From Cenococcum geophilum 1.58 (taxonomy: Eukaryota > Ascomycota > Dothideomycetes > Gloniales > Gloniaceae): DNA of 64,000 bases. Below the pieces are notes generated by a model. It made no database searches and was not told the origin of the DNA. It saw only the letters and a list, made by a program, of their open reading frames with translations. The stretch's first letter is position 1. Each line of letters begins with the position of its first letter. This document shows positions 44,148-57,355 of this stretch, in pieces. Location of the stretch: positions 1,389,645-1,453,644 of the forward strand of contig KV748190.1 in assembly GCA_001692895.1 (NCBI GenBank). Direction: 5' to 3'. The position numbers and the translations under genes are program-made.

Positions 44148-47100
44148 ATGGCGACCTCTACGAACGAATCTCATTTAAAAATCAACCTTATCCTTAATAA
44201 GCCATCTGATTGGACTTAATGGTTCTTTATTGTATAAGACACTGCTGAAACTAATGAGGTATGGAAGTATATTGACCCATCTAAGAAGAAAAACGAGCTT
44301 CTAAAGCTGGAACTACTAAGTCGACCTATACCCAGAGACGTACTTCCTAATGCTATATTAATAGCCAAGCTAGACCCGAACCAACTTACAGCCTATAATT
44401 AGCTCTATGCTAAATACAAGGACGATCTCTAAGTATACTAGAAAAAAGAACAGGCTATAAGAGACATTAGTAACTATATTGTTCGATTGACATCGGTAGC
44501 CTACCTCCCTCTTATCGACGGCGTTAAAATAGTACACGAACGACTTTAGGCATTGAAGACTGTACTAGCTCCTACTACCTTGGGCCGAAAACACGACGTC
44601 CTTATCCAATATACGGCTCTTAAAGCCTACAACAAAAAGTAGAGTATTGAAAAATGGTTAAACAACTGGCGAAATGTCTATAAGCTTGCCGAACAATTGA
44701 AGCTACCAGACGTAGATGGATTTAGGCCACACTACGATTTTGTTTAAGCAATTAAGTCTATATCTTCTAGCTTTGCAGAAGCACTAGAAGTAGATCTTAT
44801 TTATAAGGAACGGAAGGATGAACCTGCCCCATCTATTATCGATCTCATTAAGGAATTTAAGGAGCACTACCGCATGCAGTAAGCATCCTCTACCTCTACT
44901 GCCAATAACTCTGCCTTTGCAACTCTTTAAGGCAACTCAAATTTAGATTTAAATTCTAAAGGCAATTCTAACTTAAATTCTAATTCTAACTTAAATTCTA
45001 ATAGCAATTCTAATTCCAATTTAAGATGGAATAAGGAATGCGTATGCGGCTTTAAACATTGATTTAGTAAGTGCTACTATATAGTCGAACAGAGACGCCC
45101 TTAAGGATGGAAACCGAACCCAGATATCTAAAAGAAAGTAAAAAAAGCAATCTCATCTATATCTTGGATTAAACGCGCTATTAACTATATCTAAGAACAG
45201 GAAGTAAAGAAGAACAATTAGAAGAACATAGAATCTATAATTGATTTTAATTCCAAAACCTTAGCTTCTAAAACACCGACTATTAATGCTGCCGTATTTA
45301 GTACTGGTTAAATTCCGTTCGAGCTCCAGAACACCTAGATACTCGACCCTGGTGCAGATACGCACGTCTGCAATAATAAAGAAGACTTTACCTTCTCTTA
45401 CCTAGTAGCAGAAGACGACTACCTAATTGCTGGCGGAAATTTCGAAAAGATTTAAGCTTACGGAATAGTAACTATTACTGTTAATACACCTACTGGGAAG
45501 TTAAAATTGAAGCTATCCTATGTAGCATTAGCACCTACCTTCTTTACAAATATCGTAGCACTATTAAGAGCTACTGAAAACGACATCCATTTCGACTTAG
45601 GACGAAATGTGCTATACCGTCTAGCAACTGGTAAAACAGTCTGCTATGTAAAACGACTAGGGGGCTACTGGGCACTGATGCATAGAGAGCCTATAGATAC
45701 CCTAGATTTAACTAATTAATTGACCTTCTTAACAAGGAGACATTAACTAAGTAGAATGGCCCGTAAACTAGTTGGAGCCACAGCTATAAAATGGCATAAA
45801 ATTCTAGGCCACGCAGGACCTGCCGCTATTGAGCAGCTTCCTAAGCATGTTAATGGCGCAGAACTTACCGAATTAACTACCGAACGAGCACCGCTCAAAA
45901 TTGAATGTGAAACTTGCTTAATTGCAAAGCACACACAGCAGATCTCTTGAAGATGAGAACACGAATATCCAGCCACTCGACCATTCAAACGGCTCGTATT
46001 TGATATTATTACCCTAGGAGAACCAGGGTACAACGGCGATAGATACGTCATGCATTTCTATTGCACGTATTTAAAATTTAACTTTGTATATACCTCTAAG
46101 AATAAGGACAAAGCTACTGTCCTACCTACCATTCGTAAGACACATTGATTGATTAAATTACGATTCTACTAAGACGTCGTCTTCTTCTGGAGCGACGACG
46201 AACGAGCTTTTGGACAGACAGGAGACACCCTATAGGTATGGTGTGCAGACGAGGGCATTACCTTTGAGTGCCGAGCACCGTATACCGAGGAACAAAATGG
46301 TGGAGCAGAACGATCTGGACGAACCCTTATGATACGATTAAGGGCTATGCAACTAGAAGCTTCCTTGCCCCCATCTCTAGGACCAGAGGCTTTCCTTGCC
46401 GCTGGATATGCGCTTAATTGAACACCAAATGAGCAACTAGGGTGGAAAACTCCGTACGAGATCGCCTACGGTAAGCCGCTATTACTTACCTATATGCATG
46501 TATACGGTTGCAAGACCTATACACTGGATAAAAAAATTAAAAGGGGAGATAAACTAGCTCCTTGTGCATCAATTGGACATCTAGTTGGCTATGATTTAAC
46601 TAATATCTACTGTATTTGGATTCTAAGCCTTTACAAAGTTATTCGAACCAGAGACGTTATATTTGACGAGACCTTGTTCTATGACCCCAAGGGTCAGAAC
46701 ATCGACTACCTCCTAAGGGAAGCATTGGAAGACACCGTACAGATGATCAGTCTACTAGAACCTCTCTATAAGGACAAATCTGAGGACGAATCTATTCTAT
46801 ATACCGTTAATCTTAACCCTTAAAGATCTACCTCGAATGTAGATTAAACGACTACCCCTGAATCGAACGATTTAGTAGAGCGTCCTATAAAGGATATTGA
46901 ACAGTTACCGACTCCTAGTAGAACGGTATCTCTAGATCTACTAGAAACAAACATAACACCGGGAGGACTTTAAGACGATATTATGGATATAATTGAAGAC
47001 ATTTCTACCTAATTAAGTTCGCTAGAACTATTTAATACAGCTCCACGAGCTAATGAAGTCTTGGCCGAACCTTTAGCCGACCTTATCCTACCAGAAGGAT

Positions 47101-48818
47101 CAAAACGAATTCGACGTTAAGCGTATGCAGCAGCACTAGCCAATCTATCTACCCTATTTGGTTACTACGTAGGCTTTGCTACAGGACTAGTAAAAGATAT
47201 CCAAACTAGATCCTTATCCTTATCTCTATATTGTGACAATCTTCCTCCTAAACTAAAGAACCTTAAGGAGCTAAGAAAGCACCTATTGACTACTGGCTTT
47301 TAAAAGGCTATGGAAAAAGAATACAATGACCTTAAACGCCGAGGGACATTTAAAATTGTACCAAAAGAAGAGGCAAGCAACGAGCAGATCCTTTTACTAA
47401 AATGGGTCTTTAAATATAAGTTTGATAGCGACGGTTACCTATAAAAGCTAAAGGCTCGACTGTGTGTCTGCGGAGACTTACAGATTACCGAAGAAGAGAC
47501 CTATGCAGCTACCCTAGCTGCTCGAATATTCCGTGCCCTTATGGCTATAGCAGCCGCATTCGACCTGGAAATCCGACAGTATGATACTGTAAACGCATTT
47601 ACAAACGCTAAGCTTAGCAAACTAGTTTACTACTACTGCCTAGAAGGATTCGGTCAAGATGGACATGTCCTAGAGCTACTTATGGCGCTATACGGATTGA
47701 AAATCTTACCACTACTTTGGTATAAAGAGCTTACTAGTATACTGGCGAAATTCGGATTAAAACCAGTACCAGGTACCAATTGCCTATTTACAGACGGACG
47801 ACTTATTGTCTTCTACGTAGACGATATCGCCGTCCTATTTGCCAAAAAGGACCTTCAAAGACTCGAGGAATTTGAAGCCAAATTACTACACCGATACGAG
47901 ATCCGTGCACTAGGAGACCTACAGTGGTTCCTAGGAATTCGAATCGAACGAGATCGACTAAATCGAAAGCTCTGGCTCTGCCAAGACTCCTATATCGAAA
48001 AGATAGCCAATCGATTTAATATTTAACCAGAAAGATTTCCTAAATTACCACTTCCTGCCGAAGAACTGATTCCGTCTAACTAGTAGATGAACCCTTAAAG
48101 AACACTAGCCTACCAGCAACGAGTAGGTTTGCTTGCATATCTCGCCGTATATGGAAGACCTGATACTGCCAAGTCGCATTCTAAACTGGCCGAATTCCTT
48201 ACTAATCTAAATTAAAAATACCTTGACGCAGCAAACCAAGCTATTGCTTACTGCCTTGGAACAAAATCAATGGCTATTGAATACTCTGGCGAAGCATTTG
48301 GAGCACACGTCTACTTTAGAAACCCTAAAGGAGAAGATATTACCTTTTACGGAGCATCCGACGCAGCATTTGCGGACTATAAAGAAACCAGACGGAGCTC
48401 TTAAGGATATCTATTTATTCTATTCGGAGGTCTAATCGATTGGAAGGTAACCCTACAGCGATCTGTTATACGGTCGACCACCGAAGCAGAACTTCTCTCT
48501 CTGTCTACTGCCGCTGTTGAAATTATCTGGTGGCAGCGTTTCTTTGAGGCAATTGGCTTCAATCTAGAACGCGACTTTACCCTACTATGCGACAATATGC
48601 AGACTATATGACTCCTAAGACAGGATACACCAAAGCTTGACACTAAGCTACGACATATTGACGTGTATTAGCACTGGCTTAGACAGGAAGTCCAAGACAA
48701 AAAGATTGACGTCCGTTGGGTTCCTACAGATAAAATGCCTACTGACGGCCTTACTAAGATCTTACCTTGTTAAAAGCACGAAGCATGGATAAAGCAATTG
48801 AATTTGGTGGATATTTGA
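44148..48818 (+). pseudogene. K2 gag-pol polyprotein, one continuous frame with about 40 stops
   Basis: From ATG 44148 to TGA 48816-48818, 1556 codons stay in one frame without a frameshift, broken by about 40 stops, almost all TAA/TAG at expected Gln or Trp codons plus some TGA at Trp. Order: gag (SDWT, then AETNEVWKYID), a CxC/H knuckle remnant near 45045-45075, protease DPGADTHVCN at about 45350, integrase HHCC (KWHKILGH ... CETC, 45790-45915), core FDIITLGEPG and ECRAPYTEEQNGGAE. Reverse transcriptase has WVFKYK (47405), QYDTVNAFTNAKL (47576) and YVDDIAVLF (47815, catalytic Asp pair intact). RNase H has YGASDAAFAD, STTEAELLSLS, LLCDNMQT and LRHIDV. Integrase before RT and the full 4.7-kb length are typical of Ty1/copia. 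Confidence 0.95.
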
Positions 48819-48995
48819 TATTAGATTACTTAATTGCAATATCTGTAGTATTTGCGATATCCGCAATATTCGCAATATCCGTCACAGTTACCCTATCCTT
48901 TTACTACTCCCAAATTGTATCTAAACTTCTCATTTTAGTACAGCTTCTACTTTTCTTTCTGTAGCTTTGACTACACCGTTAAATCTAGGGGTGTG

Positions 48996-49211
48996 TGTAA
49001 CAGTCTACCGACACTATGCTGGGACACAGGCTTGCACCCTATATGGTGGCGTTAAGCCCACCCTCGTATATCTCGTATATGGGAAATAAGTCAAATCTTA
49101 CGAGTTATAGACCCTATGGTTAAGGCTCTACATTTATGTATATATTCTACTTCATGTCCATAGATTTACAATCAAGTCGCTTATTCAATTCTCCCACACT
49201 GCACTGTTATA
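48996..49211 (+). repeat. K2 3' LTR
   Basis: 216 bp; the terminal CA is changed to TA (tgttata) and it is followed by the target copy actag. A short purine run (taggggtg, 48986-48993) lies just upstream as a possible polypurine tract. Confidence 0.92.
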
Positions 49212-49216
49212 ACTAG

Positions 49217-51131
49217 GCAAATTAACTATAAAGTTAATTAAAATATCTCGCCATCTTTATATTAGAATTAGTAATAGTTAAAGTACTCCTTATTTCTTTA
49301 TATAAGAAGTCTTTCTATAAACGTATATTCTATATACTTAAATATATATTTATACGTAATTATATATTATAGGCTAGTAGTATATTTATTAAATAATCTT
49401 ATAGGTCTTTATATGGCTAGGGTACCTAATTATAGGGGAATTGTATATAAATTTAAGTATCTTAAATTATAAGGGTTTAGAATTCGGAACTACTATTTTC
49501 TATTAATAGTATAATTAATTATTATAAATTTCGTATTTAGTAAGTATAATATCTTTATATTATTATTTTCCTATATCTACTATCTATATATTATTCTTAT
49601 ATTTATATATTATTAACTTATTAATTTCTATTTCCCATTTATTAACTTTTAATTTATTATTAAGTTCCATATTTAAAAATATAAGATATAGTTTCTTAAA
49701 ATATTTAGGGGGTAATAGAATCCGTAATTAATTTATAATCTATTTACTTAAAGTATTTATAGGCAGGTCCTATAATTATTATATTAATATATTAGGCTTT
49801 TAATTAAGTTTACTTAGTTAGTATATAATCTTAAAGTTAAATTATAAAAGGTATTTAGCCTAATAAATTTAGCGCTATATTAGCTGTTTTATAGTTATAA
49901 AGTACTATAGGTTTTTATAGTCCATTAATATATATATTAAAAATAGTAATTCTTTAAGTTTTAAACGCTATTATTTAAAGCATCTAATAATTATAAGTAG
50001 TTCCTTATTATATATTTTATAGTTTAATTTAGTAGGGGTAAGTTTCTAGAAGAGAAAGGCTACTAAATATAGCTCGCTGTTTTTATTATATTATAATAAC
50101 ATCCCTTTTAGTATATAATTAGACAAGTCTATTTTAATAATATATTTAAGGTTAAAATTAAAGTAGGTAAAAATTAAGGCAGTTATAAAATAATATTTTA
50201 GGTTATTAAAAGCTTATTTATATTTAATAGTTTATTTAAATCTTATATTCTTCCTTATTAAGTTTACTAATAGCTAAATAATTTTTAAGAAGTAGTTAAT
50301 AAATTAGTAATAGAAATTTATAAATTCTAAAAAAATTTAAATATCTTATATACTACTAGGACTTTCCTGGTTTATAATTATAGCAATTTTCTTAAGGTCT
50401 ATTTTAATTCCGTTATAGAATATAATTAGGCCTAAGTATATAACTTTAGATGCGTAAAACTTATATTTCTTAATATTATAAGCCTAGATGCTATAGGTAT
50501 TTAAGGACCATTTAAATATATTTTTAATACTTAAAAAGTAAAAATAAGTATATTAATATATTATTAATATACGCGGTAATAAATATATTAAAAAAACTCT
50601 TAAAAAATATTATTAATGTATTACTAAAACGTGCCTAGACTATTCTTTATACTAAATGGCATTACTAGGTATTTAAAGAGTCCCTATTATATATAGAAAG
50701 CTATATACTTCTTATCTCCTTTATAAATATAAATTTAATTAAAGGCAGCGACTATATTAAGCTTTATAAAATATTATACTTTTACTAAGCAGTTAAGCGT
50801 CTCTTAAAGTAGGGGATTAGATATTAGTTTTAAATTATATTTATATTTAAGGCTTAATAATTAATATAAAATCTTAAGCCTCCTTTTAGCTTTTTAATAA
50901 ATAGTATAGGTAAAGCGAATAGAGATTAACTAGGGTAGATAAATCCTTTTTCTAAATATTCCTTAAGGTATTATTATATTATAAGTAGCTCTTCTTATAA
51001 TATTCTATATAGCGGACTAAACTTTAGTATTATACTAAGTTTAAGTTTTATTTTAAAATTATATTCCTTTTAATATAGGAGTAGTTAGTCTATAAATCGT
51101 TTTTTAAACTTATTAATTATATTATAGTTAT
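49217..51131 (-). pseudogene. G4b integrase N-terminus, RNase H and reverse transcriptase part (degraded)
   Basis: On the minus strand this mirrors G4a 25235-27590: the integrase zinc region near 49300-49500, RNase H around 49850-50100 (the TDYKNL equivalent near 49905), and the reverse transcriptase YxDD region near 50560-50600 and the KKLKEGLRF-type block near 50880-50930. It is as strongly mutated as G4a. It stops at 51131, where the K1c LTR is inserted. Confidence 0.82.
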
Positions 51132-51329
51132 TGGTAACACAAGGTGATATTACGTATCTATAAGTTGTAGGTAGTATAATGATTTTTATTCTATCTCTTT
51201 CTTACTTAAGAAAGGGCAAGGAGCTTAAGGCTCCGCGCTACGCTAGTGCCGCGATAATATATAATGGCAACTTGCCTTACGTGACGGCAACTTACCTCGC
51301 GTAACGGCAACTTGCCTATATTCCTAACA
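51132..51329 (-). repeat. K1c 3' LTR, lengthened by a 20-bp tandem repeat
   Basis: 198 bp, against 162-166 bp in K1a and K1b. The extra length comes from about 2.7 copies of a 20-bp unit (ggcaacttgccttacgtgac in plus reading) at 51266-51320, where the other copies have one. It is preceded in coding sense by the conserved purine tract (51330-51350). The left flanking five bases are gttat; the partner target copy is missing. Confidence 0.83.
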
Positions 51330-51519
51330 CTAGCAACTCTTCTTTTGCGGTTACTATCTATATATATATACCGCTCGACTAATATAATAAATATTAATCC
51401 TCTTTACTTACTATTGCCATTATAATATAAGTCTCGCTATCCCAAAATTTGCCTCTTAGTATATAGTACTTTCTTATTTAGGAGTTGTAGGAGGGCCGTT
51501 AAGGCGCTAGTAGTAAGCG

Positions 51520-51566
51520 AGCTAATAGCGATTTTCTATCCCAGGGATGGAAAATCCTAATTAGCT
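51520..51566. repeat. Palindrome in K1c 3' region
   Basis: gagctaatagcgattttc, a centre of tatcccaggg, then atggaaaatcctaattagct: the inverted-orientation equivalent of the palindromes in K1a and K1b. Confidence 0.8.
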
Positions 51567-51569
51567 AGT

Positions 51570-52306
51570 TTAAGTTAGGGTCTATAGAATATTATACTCC
51601 TACTCCCTTTTAACCTAACCTTTAACTTATATATATAGAGTATTTGTGTTAATAAACGTCTCTAGTGCCTTATTTAGGTTTACCTTTATTATTATATCTA
51701 CCGGGTTATCTTAGCTATTTATTTATTAAATCTTAAAGAGTTTTTAACGCTTATAGGATTACTAAAGTGCCATAATATTAATTATAAGGCGCTTCTTCTT
51801 TATAGTACTAAGCTTAACTAAATACTTATAGAGGGAATATAAGTTAGTGCATATAATTATAGGGATAATAGGAAGTTTAAGTCGATCTATAATTATCTTT
51901 AGGGTAGTTCTAATTGCAATTACTATGTTAACTCTATTAACCATTCTATATATCTCTAACGCTAGAACGCTTTAAGTAATATACTTACTCTTAGTTAAGC
52001 TCTAATAAATAAGATTGCCGTAGATTATAAAGTTATTCTCTCTAGTAAATTCGTTTGTAATAATAATTTTATATTCTAGCTAGGAGCTAAAATCTTTATT
52101 ATTTATAAATAATCTATTAATAAATATAAAGAGCTTAGCGGTAGGAAGATTAATAGGTATATAGAGTAATCCCTAATTAAGATAGTTTATTTACTAAAAA
52201 AGATGCTTATTTAGGGTAAAAACGTTATCCTTAGTTAGTTTCTAGTATTAAGCGGCAATAGATAAATTAAAGAAAGCCTTAAGTTAATAGATAGAAGTAA
52301 TATAAG
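51570..52306 (-). pseudogene. K1c RNase H (degraded)
   Basis: The minus strand from 52306 down reads YITSIY, stop, LKAFF, then LYIPINLPTAKLFIF, then the DMIN-type RNase H blocks through 51600. This is the same order as K1a and K1b. The 60-codon ORF at 51762-51944 on this strand is part of it (IIDRLKLPIIPIIICT). Confidence 0.8.
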
Positions 52307-52468
52307 TGTCGGGAATGAGGCAAGCGGTCGTCACGTATTGACGTGGCCCTAGCGTGGTAAAGAACCTTAAGTTCCTCACCCCTTTCCTTATTCCTATCAA
52401 TACAAGAAAAACAATTATTATACTATCTACGAACCGTAGCTACGTAATATCCCCTTATAAGTCCAACA
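52307..52468 (+). repeat. K1b 5' LTR
   Basis: 162 bp from tgtcgggaatgaggc to aagtccaaca, with intact TG and CA ends. The leader ctgattagtgg follows, also seen in K1a. Confidence 0.92.
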
Positions 52469-52827
52469 CTGATTAGTGGTTAACTTTACTGTTATACTAC
52501 AAAGCAGCTAGGTATCACCAAGAAGAGACAAGCCACTATACCAGTGCTACTCGTGCTAGAGGAAGCTGTCTTTTAAGGTTAGAACTGGTCCTAAACCTTA
52601 AATAGAACTCTTCCACAAATCTAAGGATCTAAAGGCTAGAACTAGTCCTAAGCCTTCCCTAGATTATAGATTCTTACATCCATTACACAGAATAATACGC
52701 TTTACGAGTCTTTGCGATTTAAGGCCAGAACTGGTCCTAAGCCCTATAATCGCAAATACATGTCACGAACGCGTACTAAACGACAATCCCTATACCACTA
52801 ATATTCCCTTCCTCTAAAGATATAACT

Positions 52828-54480
52828 ATGGCTACTCCGAACAACTAGAGAGACTCCTTACTACTAGGGGTAGCTATATACGCGAAACTTATTAATAAAG
52901 ATTAAGACGTATTTACCTTTAATATAACAACCTATACCGTAAAATAAGTTAACGGCTTTCTCCTATACTATATTCTATTCTACCGAGATAGCTATTACGC
53001 CAATTTACAGTTATGGAAATACTTTAGGGAGGATTTTATAGGATGGACCGCCGACACCTAGGCACTTGGCAATATTAATATTATTTAGGATTTTTAAGAC
53101 TCCCTCTAAAGGAATAGGGTATATATTGCTAAGGACGGTAACCCAATTGCCAGTAATATTTACGCCGTTCTTACTAGTATAGAAGAACCAATATAGACGA
53201 AAGCTAAGATTATATATTAACTACGGAAACCTAAAACCAACCTATATTCTTTAGAAGGCAACTTTAATTCGGAACGAAACCCCTAGAACGCTACTCTCCT
53301 ACCTAGAGGTACTCTCCTACCTAGAGGTGCTCTTCCTCTACTTCTACTACCTCTAACTCCTCTATCCCAGCTAACTGATAAGCCTTTATTTTAAGAAGTT
53401 ATAAATCTAATAAAGGTATATTTAGACAAAGAGAAGAAGTTTAGAGGAGAATTGTATAATATGCTTGGAGCAAAACTATAGGTCTTTTATAACTGCTGTA
53501 ATAAGGTCGGAATTTAACGCCACTAGTTCCATTATACTTTCTCTATTATATTAAAGGGACGGGCGGTAACGTTCTATTACAACTATATCGTAGGTAAAAA
53601 CTATAGCTTTAATATAATGCTTTAGCTTACTAGAGCCCACTTTAAAACTAATAAGAACCGCCAACTCTATATATTTAAATAGCGGGAGACTATATTTTAG
53701 AGAGTTATTGCTTCTAACCCGATAATAACTCGCCTAGAGTGTCTTTAACTACTCTTTAATAAACTCTAGAAAATCTAATATAGTTTTACTAAAACCTATT
53801 AAAATAAGAATAGTCTAAGGGACTAGGTTATCTTAGCATGCCGTGGCGTTCCTAAGTGCAACTTGGCGCTATATAAACCTATAGATATATTTAAAGGAGT
53901 ATATACCGAACTACGCTTTACTATAGGCACTGTAATGTAAATATAAGAACCCTAATAATTCTATACTAAAAACCCTATTTAAACCGGGATTCCAAACTAA
54001 TATAATTATAACTGGATTAATTAAACATATAGTAGCCGGAGTAGGGGATATAGTAGAGGGTATAATTAACGTCGACTATAAAGCAATTATGGAGGTCCTT
54101 GTAGAGGTTCATTTCGGAACAACCGTTAAAAGAAGTGCTATGTTTGTAAGAAGCTAAATTACTAGTTAAATAGACACTCTCTTAATAAGCAAAAGAAGGT
54201 ATATAATAAGTTCCGACAAAGTGCAAGAAACGTTAGAAATTATAAGGTCACTGCGGCCTACTTCTAAAGCTTTCTGGTCTAATATAAAGGCATAAAAGAC
54301 CTTAAGGATAAGGTTAATAAGGCCGAACAGCTCCTTATAGATATGGATATTAAGGACTACTCTCCCAACCAATACTTCACTAAGTATGGTAAGGTAAATG
54401 GCATATAAACCATCGCTATCCTTAATAACCAATCTACGTTCCATTCTGTTATAAAGTTAGATATCTTTAATAAGCCAAAG
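52828..54480 (+). pseudogene. K1b gag part of the polyprotein (degraded)
   Basis: The start is at ATG 52828 (MATPNN, stop, RDSLLLGVAIYAKL). The reading then follows K1a gag: VFTFNITTY, GFLLYYILFY, EDFIGW. Stops are at TAG/TAA. No zinc knuckle is recognised. The minus-strand ORF at 54166-54444 is a shadow. Confidence 0.65.
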
Positions 54481-54894
54481 GAAAGTTCCGCGTTTTCCTT
54501 TAACGATAGATACTCGGCGAACGTCTTCTATAGTATTATGCTGGATACTAGAGCCGCAGGAGTATCTACAGTAGGAGAACCTTAAGTTTGAGCCCTTTAG
54601 CAGCTTAATAGCTCTGTTTAGATTAACCATTTAACGGTAGGCTAATATACGATTTGTTTTGGCAAAGGTACTATAATCTCTCTTAGCACAATTAGGGTTT
54701 AAACCCCCTTAGGGTATATCACTTTTTACGTTGTTTCTATAAATACCCCGTTTCTATTTTGCATTAGAGATATAGATAAACTAAGCATTAAGCTTAATAA
54801 CCTTAAGAATATGCTTGTATAGGGAGATAATTGGGTGCCTATTATATATAAGTGGGGTTACCCTTAGCTGCTCCTTTAATAACCAGAAAAGAGT

Positions 54895-54972
54895 NTTNCT
54901 TANAGCTATTTAACTAAGTNAGAGTTACGCCAACTANACCGTNNTTTTNGTNACCNATTAGTTNACTAATTN
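54895..54972. other. Cluster of isolated ambiguous bases (N)
   Basis: A dozen single N calls are scattered over 78 bp. Two similar clusters lie at 4725-4767 and 6458-6480 in G1. They are isolated bases, not gap runs, so they look like consensus ambiguity where near-identical repeat copies were collapsed in assembly. Confidence 0.85.
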
Positions 54973-56963
54973 CTTAGGGTTCTTTAGCGAGTAGGCTATA
55001 AAGTTAAGGTTAAGGCAATTAAGCATCTTATAAAATACTACTACTACTGCTAAATAAACCAGAGGTCCCCTGGCCGATTTAAGTTCACCCTTAAAGATAA
55101 CTACGACTTTAACTTCTGTATTATCGTTGACGTTATGTACCTTAGCGGTAAGCTAGTACTCTAAGTTATTAACTTCTTAACCTCCTTTTAAGCCGCACGA
55201 TTCTTAAAGGATATGTCAGCTAGGAACGTATAGGATACCCTTTAGTTATACTAGATTAATGTCTACCTAGGACCCCCTAATTAAATCGTCCACGATATAG
55301 GAAAGAACTTCTTATTTATAAAGTTCCGATAATAAACAAAGGCAATGGCAATTAAGGTTAAGGAAGTCCCTGTTAAGGCATATAATAGTATTAAAAAAGT
55401 GGAGCGATATTACGCGCCATTACGCCGCGTATATAAGATTATCTCTTTAGAACTAAAGGACGCTAGCGAAGAACTTACCTTATAAATAGCTGTTAAAGCT
55501 ATTAACAATTCCGCTAGCCCGGATAGACTTATACCTACATTGCTAGTCTTTAGCGCCTACCCACGAATAACTAACAATTCTCTACTATCTCTCTCTGTTA
55601 TATAATAAGCTGAGGTAATTTATAAGGTAATAAAGGAGGTATAACGCCTCTATGCTACACGTTAGGTTAATAACGCACTAGGAATAAGAAATAGCCTAAA
55701 CACCTTAACTGCGCTCGATCTGCCACTCTAGTCTAAAGTACGCGTATGGCGTAAAAGGGGAGGATAGTTAGGCCCATATTAACTTATTGCAATTAATAGT
55801 TAAATTTATACTATTTAGATGCCTTACGGACCCACCTAATTCCGTTTAACTATTATTAAGCCTTACTATAAAGATAACAATTCTAAGCCTTTATAGGATG
55901 CCCTAGAAGATGCCCTAGAAGAGAACTACGATTAATATACTCTAGAAGGCGACTACAATCCTAATATAATTGTAGTAGATACACTATAACTATAACGCGG
56001 TAGAGGTCGCCCGAAGGGATTATAAAATCGCCAACACCTTATTAATTTTAAAGAATAATTTGTTGCCGCCATTAAGAATAAAGTTAAGTTATTAATGGCC
56101 TTTATAATAGCTAAAGAGAAGGCTAACTTTAAGCTCGCAAAATAGCTCTAAAAGGAAGGTTATATTATAACCCCAGGAGCTCCTTTCCAAGCATCCGACA
56201 AGCAGGAGATTGACGGTCTTATTATAAGAGGAGTCTTTAAATTCAAGAAATATGACCCTACTAAGTTTAATGGAGTTTGCATCTTTAAGTTAAAAATGGT
56301 TAATGAGATTAAGGGCAAAGCTACTAACGCCCTATTTAAGAAATTAAGGCTTATTATCTAAGGTTACAACAATAATGGTAAAGAGATAATTCTTATATAA
56401 TTTCCTATAATTTAACGAGCTAGTTAGCGAGTTATTGTTGCATTAGCTCCCTCCTTAATAAAGAATAGAATGGCAGTTTATTTATAAGATATTACTTAAG
56501 CCTACACCCAATTAGAGACGCACCTTCAGCGCTTAATATTGGCATACCTTTCGGAGTAAATTCGTCACCAGTATCCTAAAGACACAATTATGGTTGTGCT
56601 TAAGCCATTATATAGAATCGCAAAGGCAGAAACTTACTAGTGGGCTACCTACAGCAAGCACCATAAAGAGAAGCTTTTGATGACTACTTCTATATTTAAT
56701 CCCTGCTTTCTTATTACAACCACGGGAACCCTATTTGGAATTGTCGGTATGCAAACTAATAATATAATTATCTTAGGAGCAGTGTGGTTTTCGATGCTAT
56801 CGATAAGGCATCGATCGATAATCGCTATCATTGGTCGATAATCGATAATTATCGATAATTACTTGGCATTATGGTACCTGCCCCCCACCAAAATATACCC
56901 CTAATAACCCCACCGATATAGCTCTGAATTATATAAATAAGGGCTCATTTTATAGCTTATAGG

Positions 56964-57062
56964 GTGGGCTTTAATACTATTAATAAGGCATTAATTAATA
57001 ATTGCTATTATTAGTTAATAATCAATATTATTATTAATTATTTAGTAATATTATACGTGCCT
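56964..57062. repeat. RIP-mutated duplicate of the left hAT-like terminus
   Basis: gctttaatactattaataagg and the following 80 bp align base for base with 56787-56885 (gttttcgatgctatcgataagg), but almost every CG has become TA, TG or CA. It is an internal second copy of the element terminus, mutated while the outer copy is intact. Confidence 0.78.
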
Positions 57063-57355
57063 AAAGCAAATTAATTTATAAAATCTCCTTACCTTATTAT
57101 TAAACATTTATTTAATTATAAGCAGCTTATATAACACTTATATTAGTTTAAATAATAAATATTTAAAGCTTTATTTAAATATTTATTAGTATTTATAAAT
57201 TTTTTATTCTTTAATTAACTACTATTTAATGCCTTTATTAATAATTAAATAATATATTATTTAAAAATATAATAAGGTAAATTTAATACTATAAAATTAT
57301 ATTTATTGGCCGGGTGGCTCTATATATTTTTAATTAAACGTTATTATACTATACA

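Larger units (their letters stand above)
43666..49211 (+). mobile_element. K2: complete Ty1/copia retrotransposon, lightly RIP-mutated
   Basis: A 5546-bp element with two 216-bp LTRs (43666-43881, 48996-49211) and the target duplication actag (43661-43665, 49212-49216), inserted in the minus-strand G4b integrase. A single frame spans gag to RNase H. The LTRs differ at only a few positions, all of transition type. It is the best preserved element in the window. Confidence 0.95.
40373..51131 (-). mobile_element. G4b: minus-strand Ty3/gypsy copy, split by three insertions, 5' part missing
   Basis: A second G4 element, inverted relative to G4a. Its 3' LTR is 40373-40720, the polypurine tract is 40721-40738, integrase lies at 40740-41327 and 42623-43660, and the rest of integrase, RNase H and reverse transcriptase at 49217-51131. 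Insertions are LINE L2, a solo LTR and copia K2. At 51131 it is cut by K1c; the upstream RT, gag and 5' LTR are not in the window. Confidence 0.87.

Noticed and set aside
45743-46051. 102-codon minus-strand ORF
   Set aside because: It is a shadow of the K2 integrase zinc-binding region on the plus strand, which has clear HHCC residues.
48223-48435. 70-codon plus-strand ORF
   Set aside because: Out of frame with the K2 polyprotein; the true frame here encodes RNase H (YGASDAAFAD).
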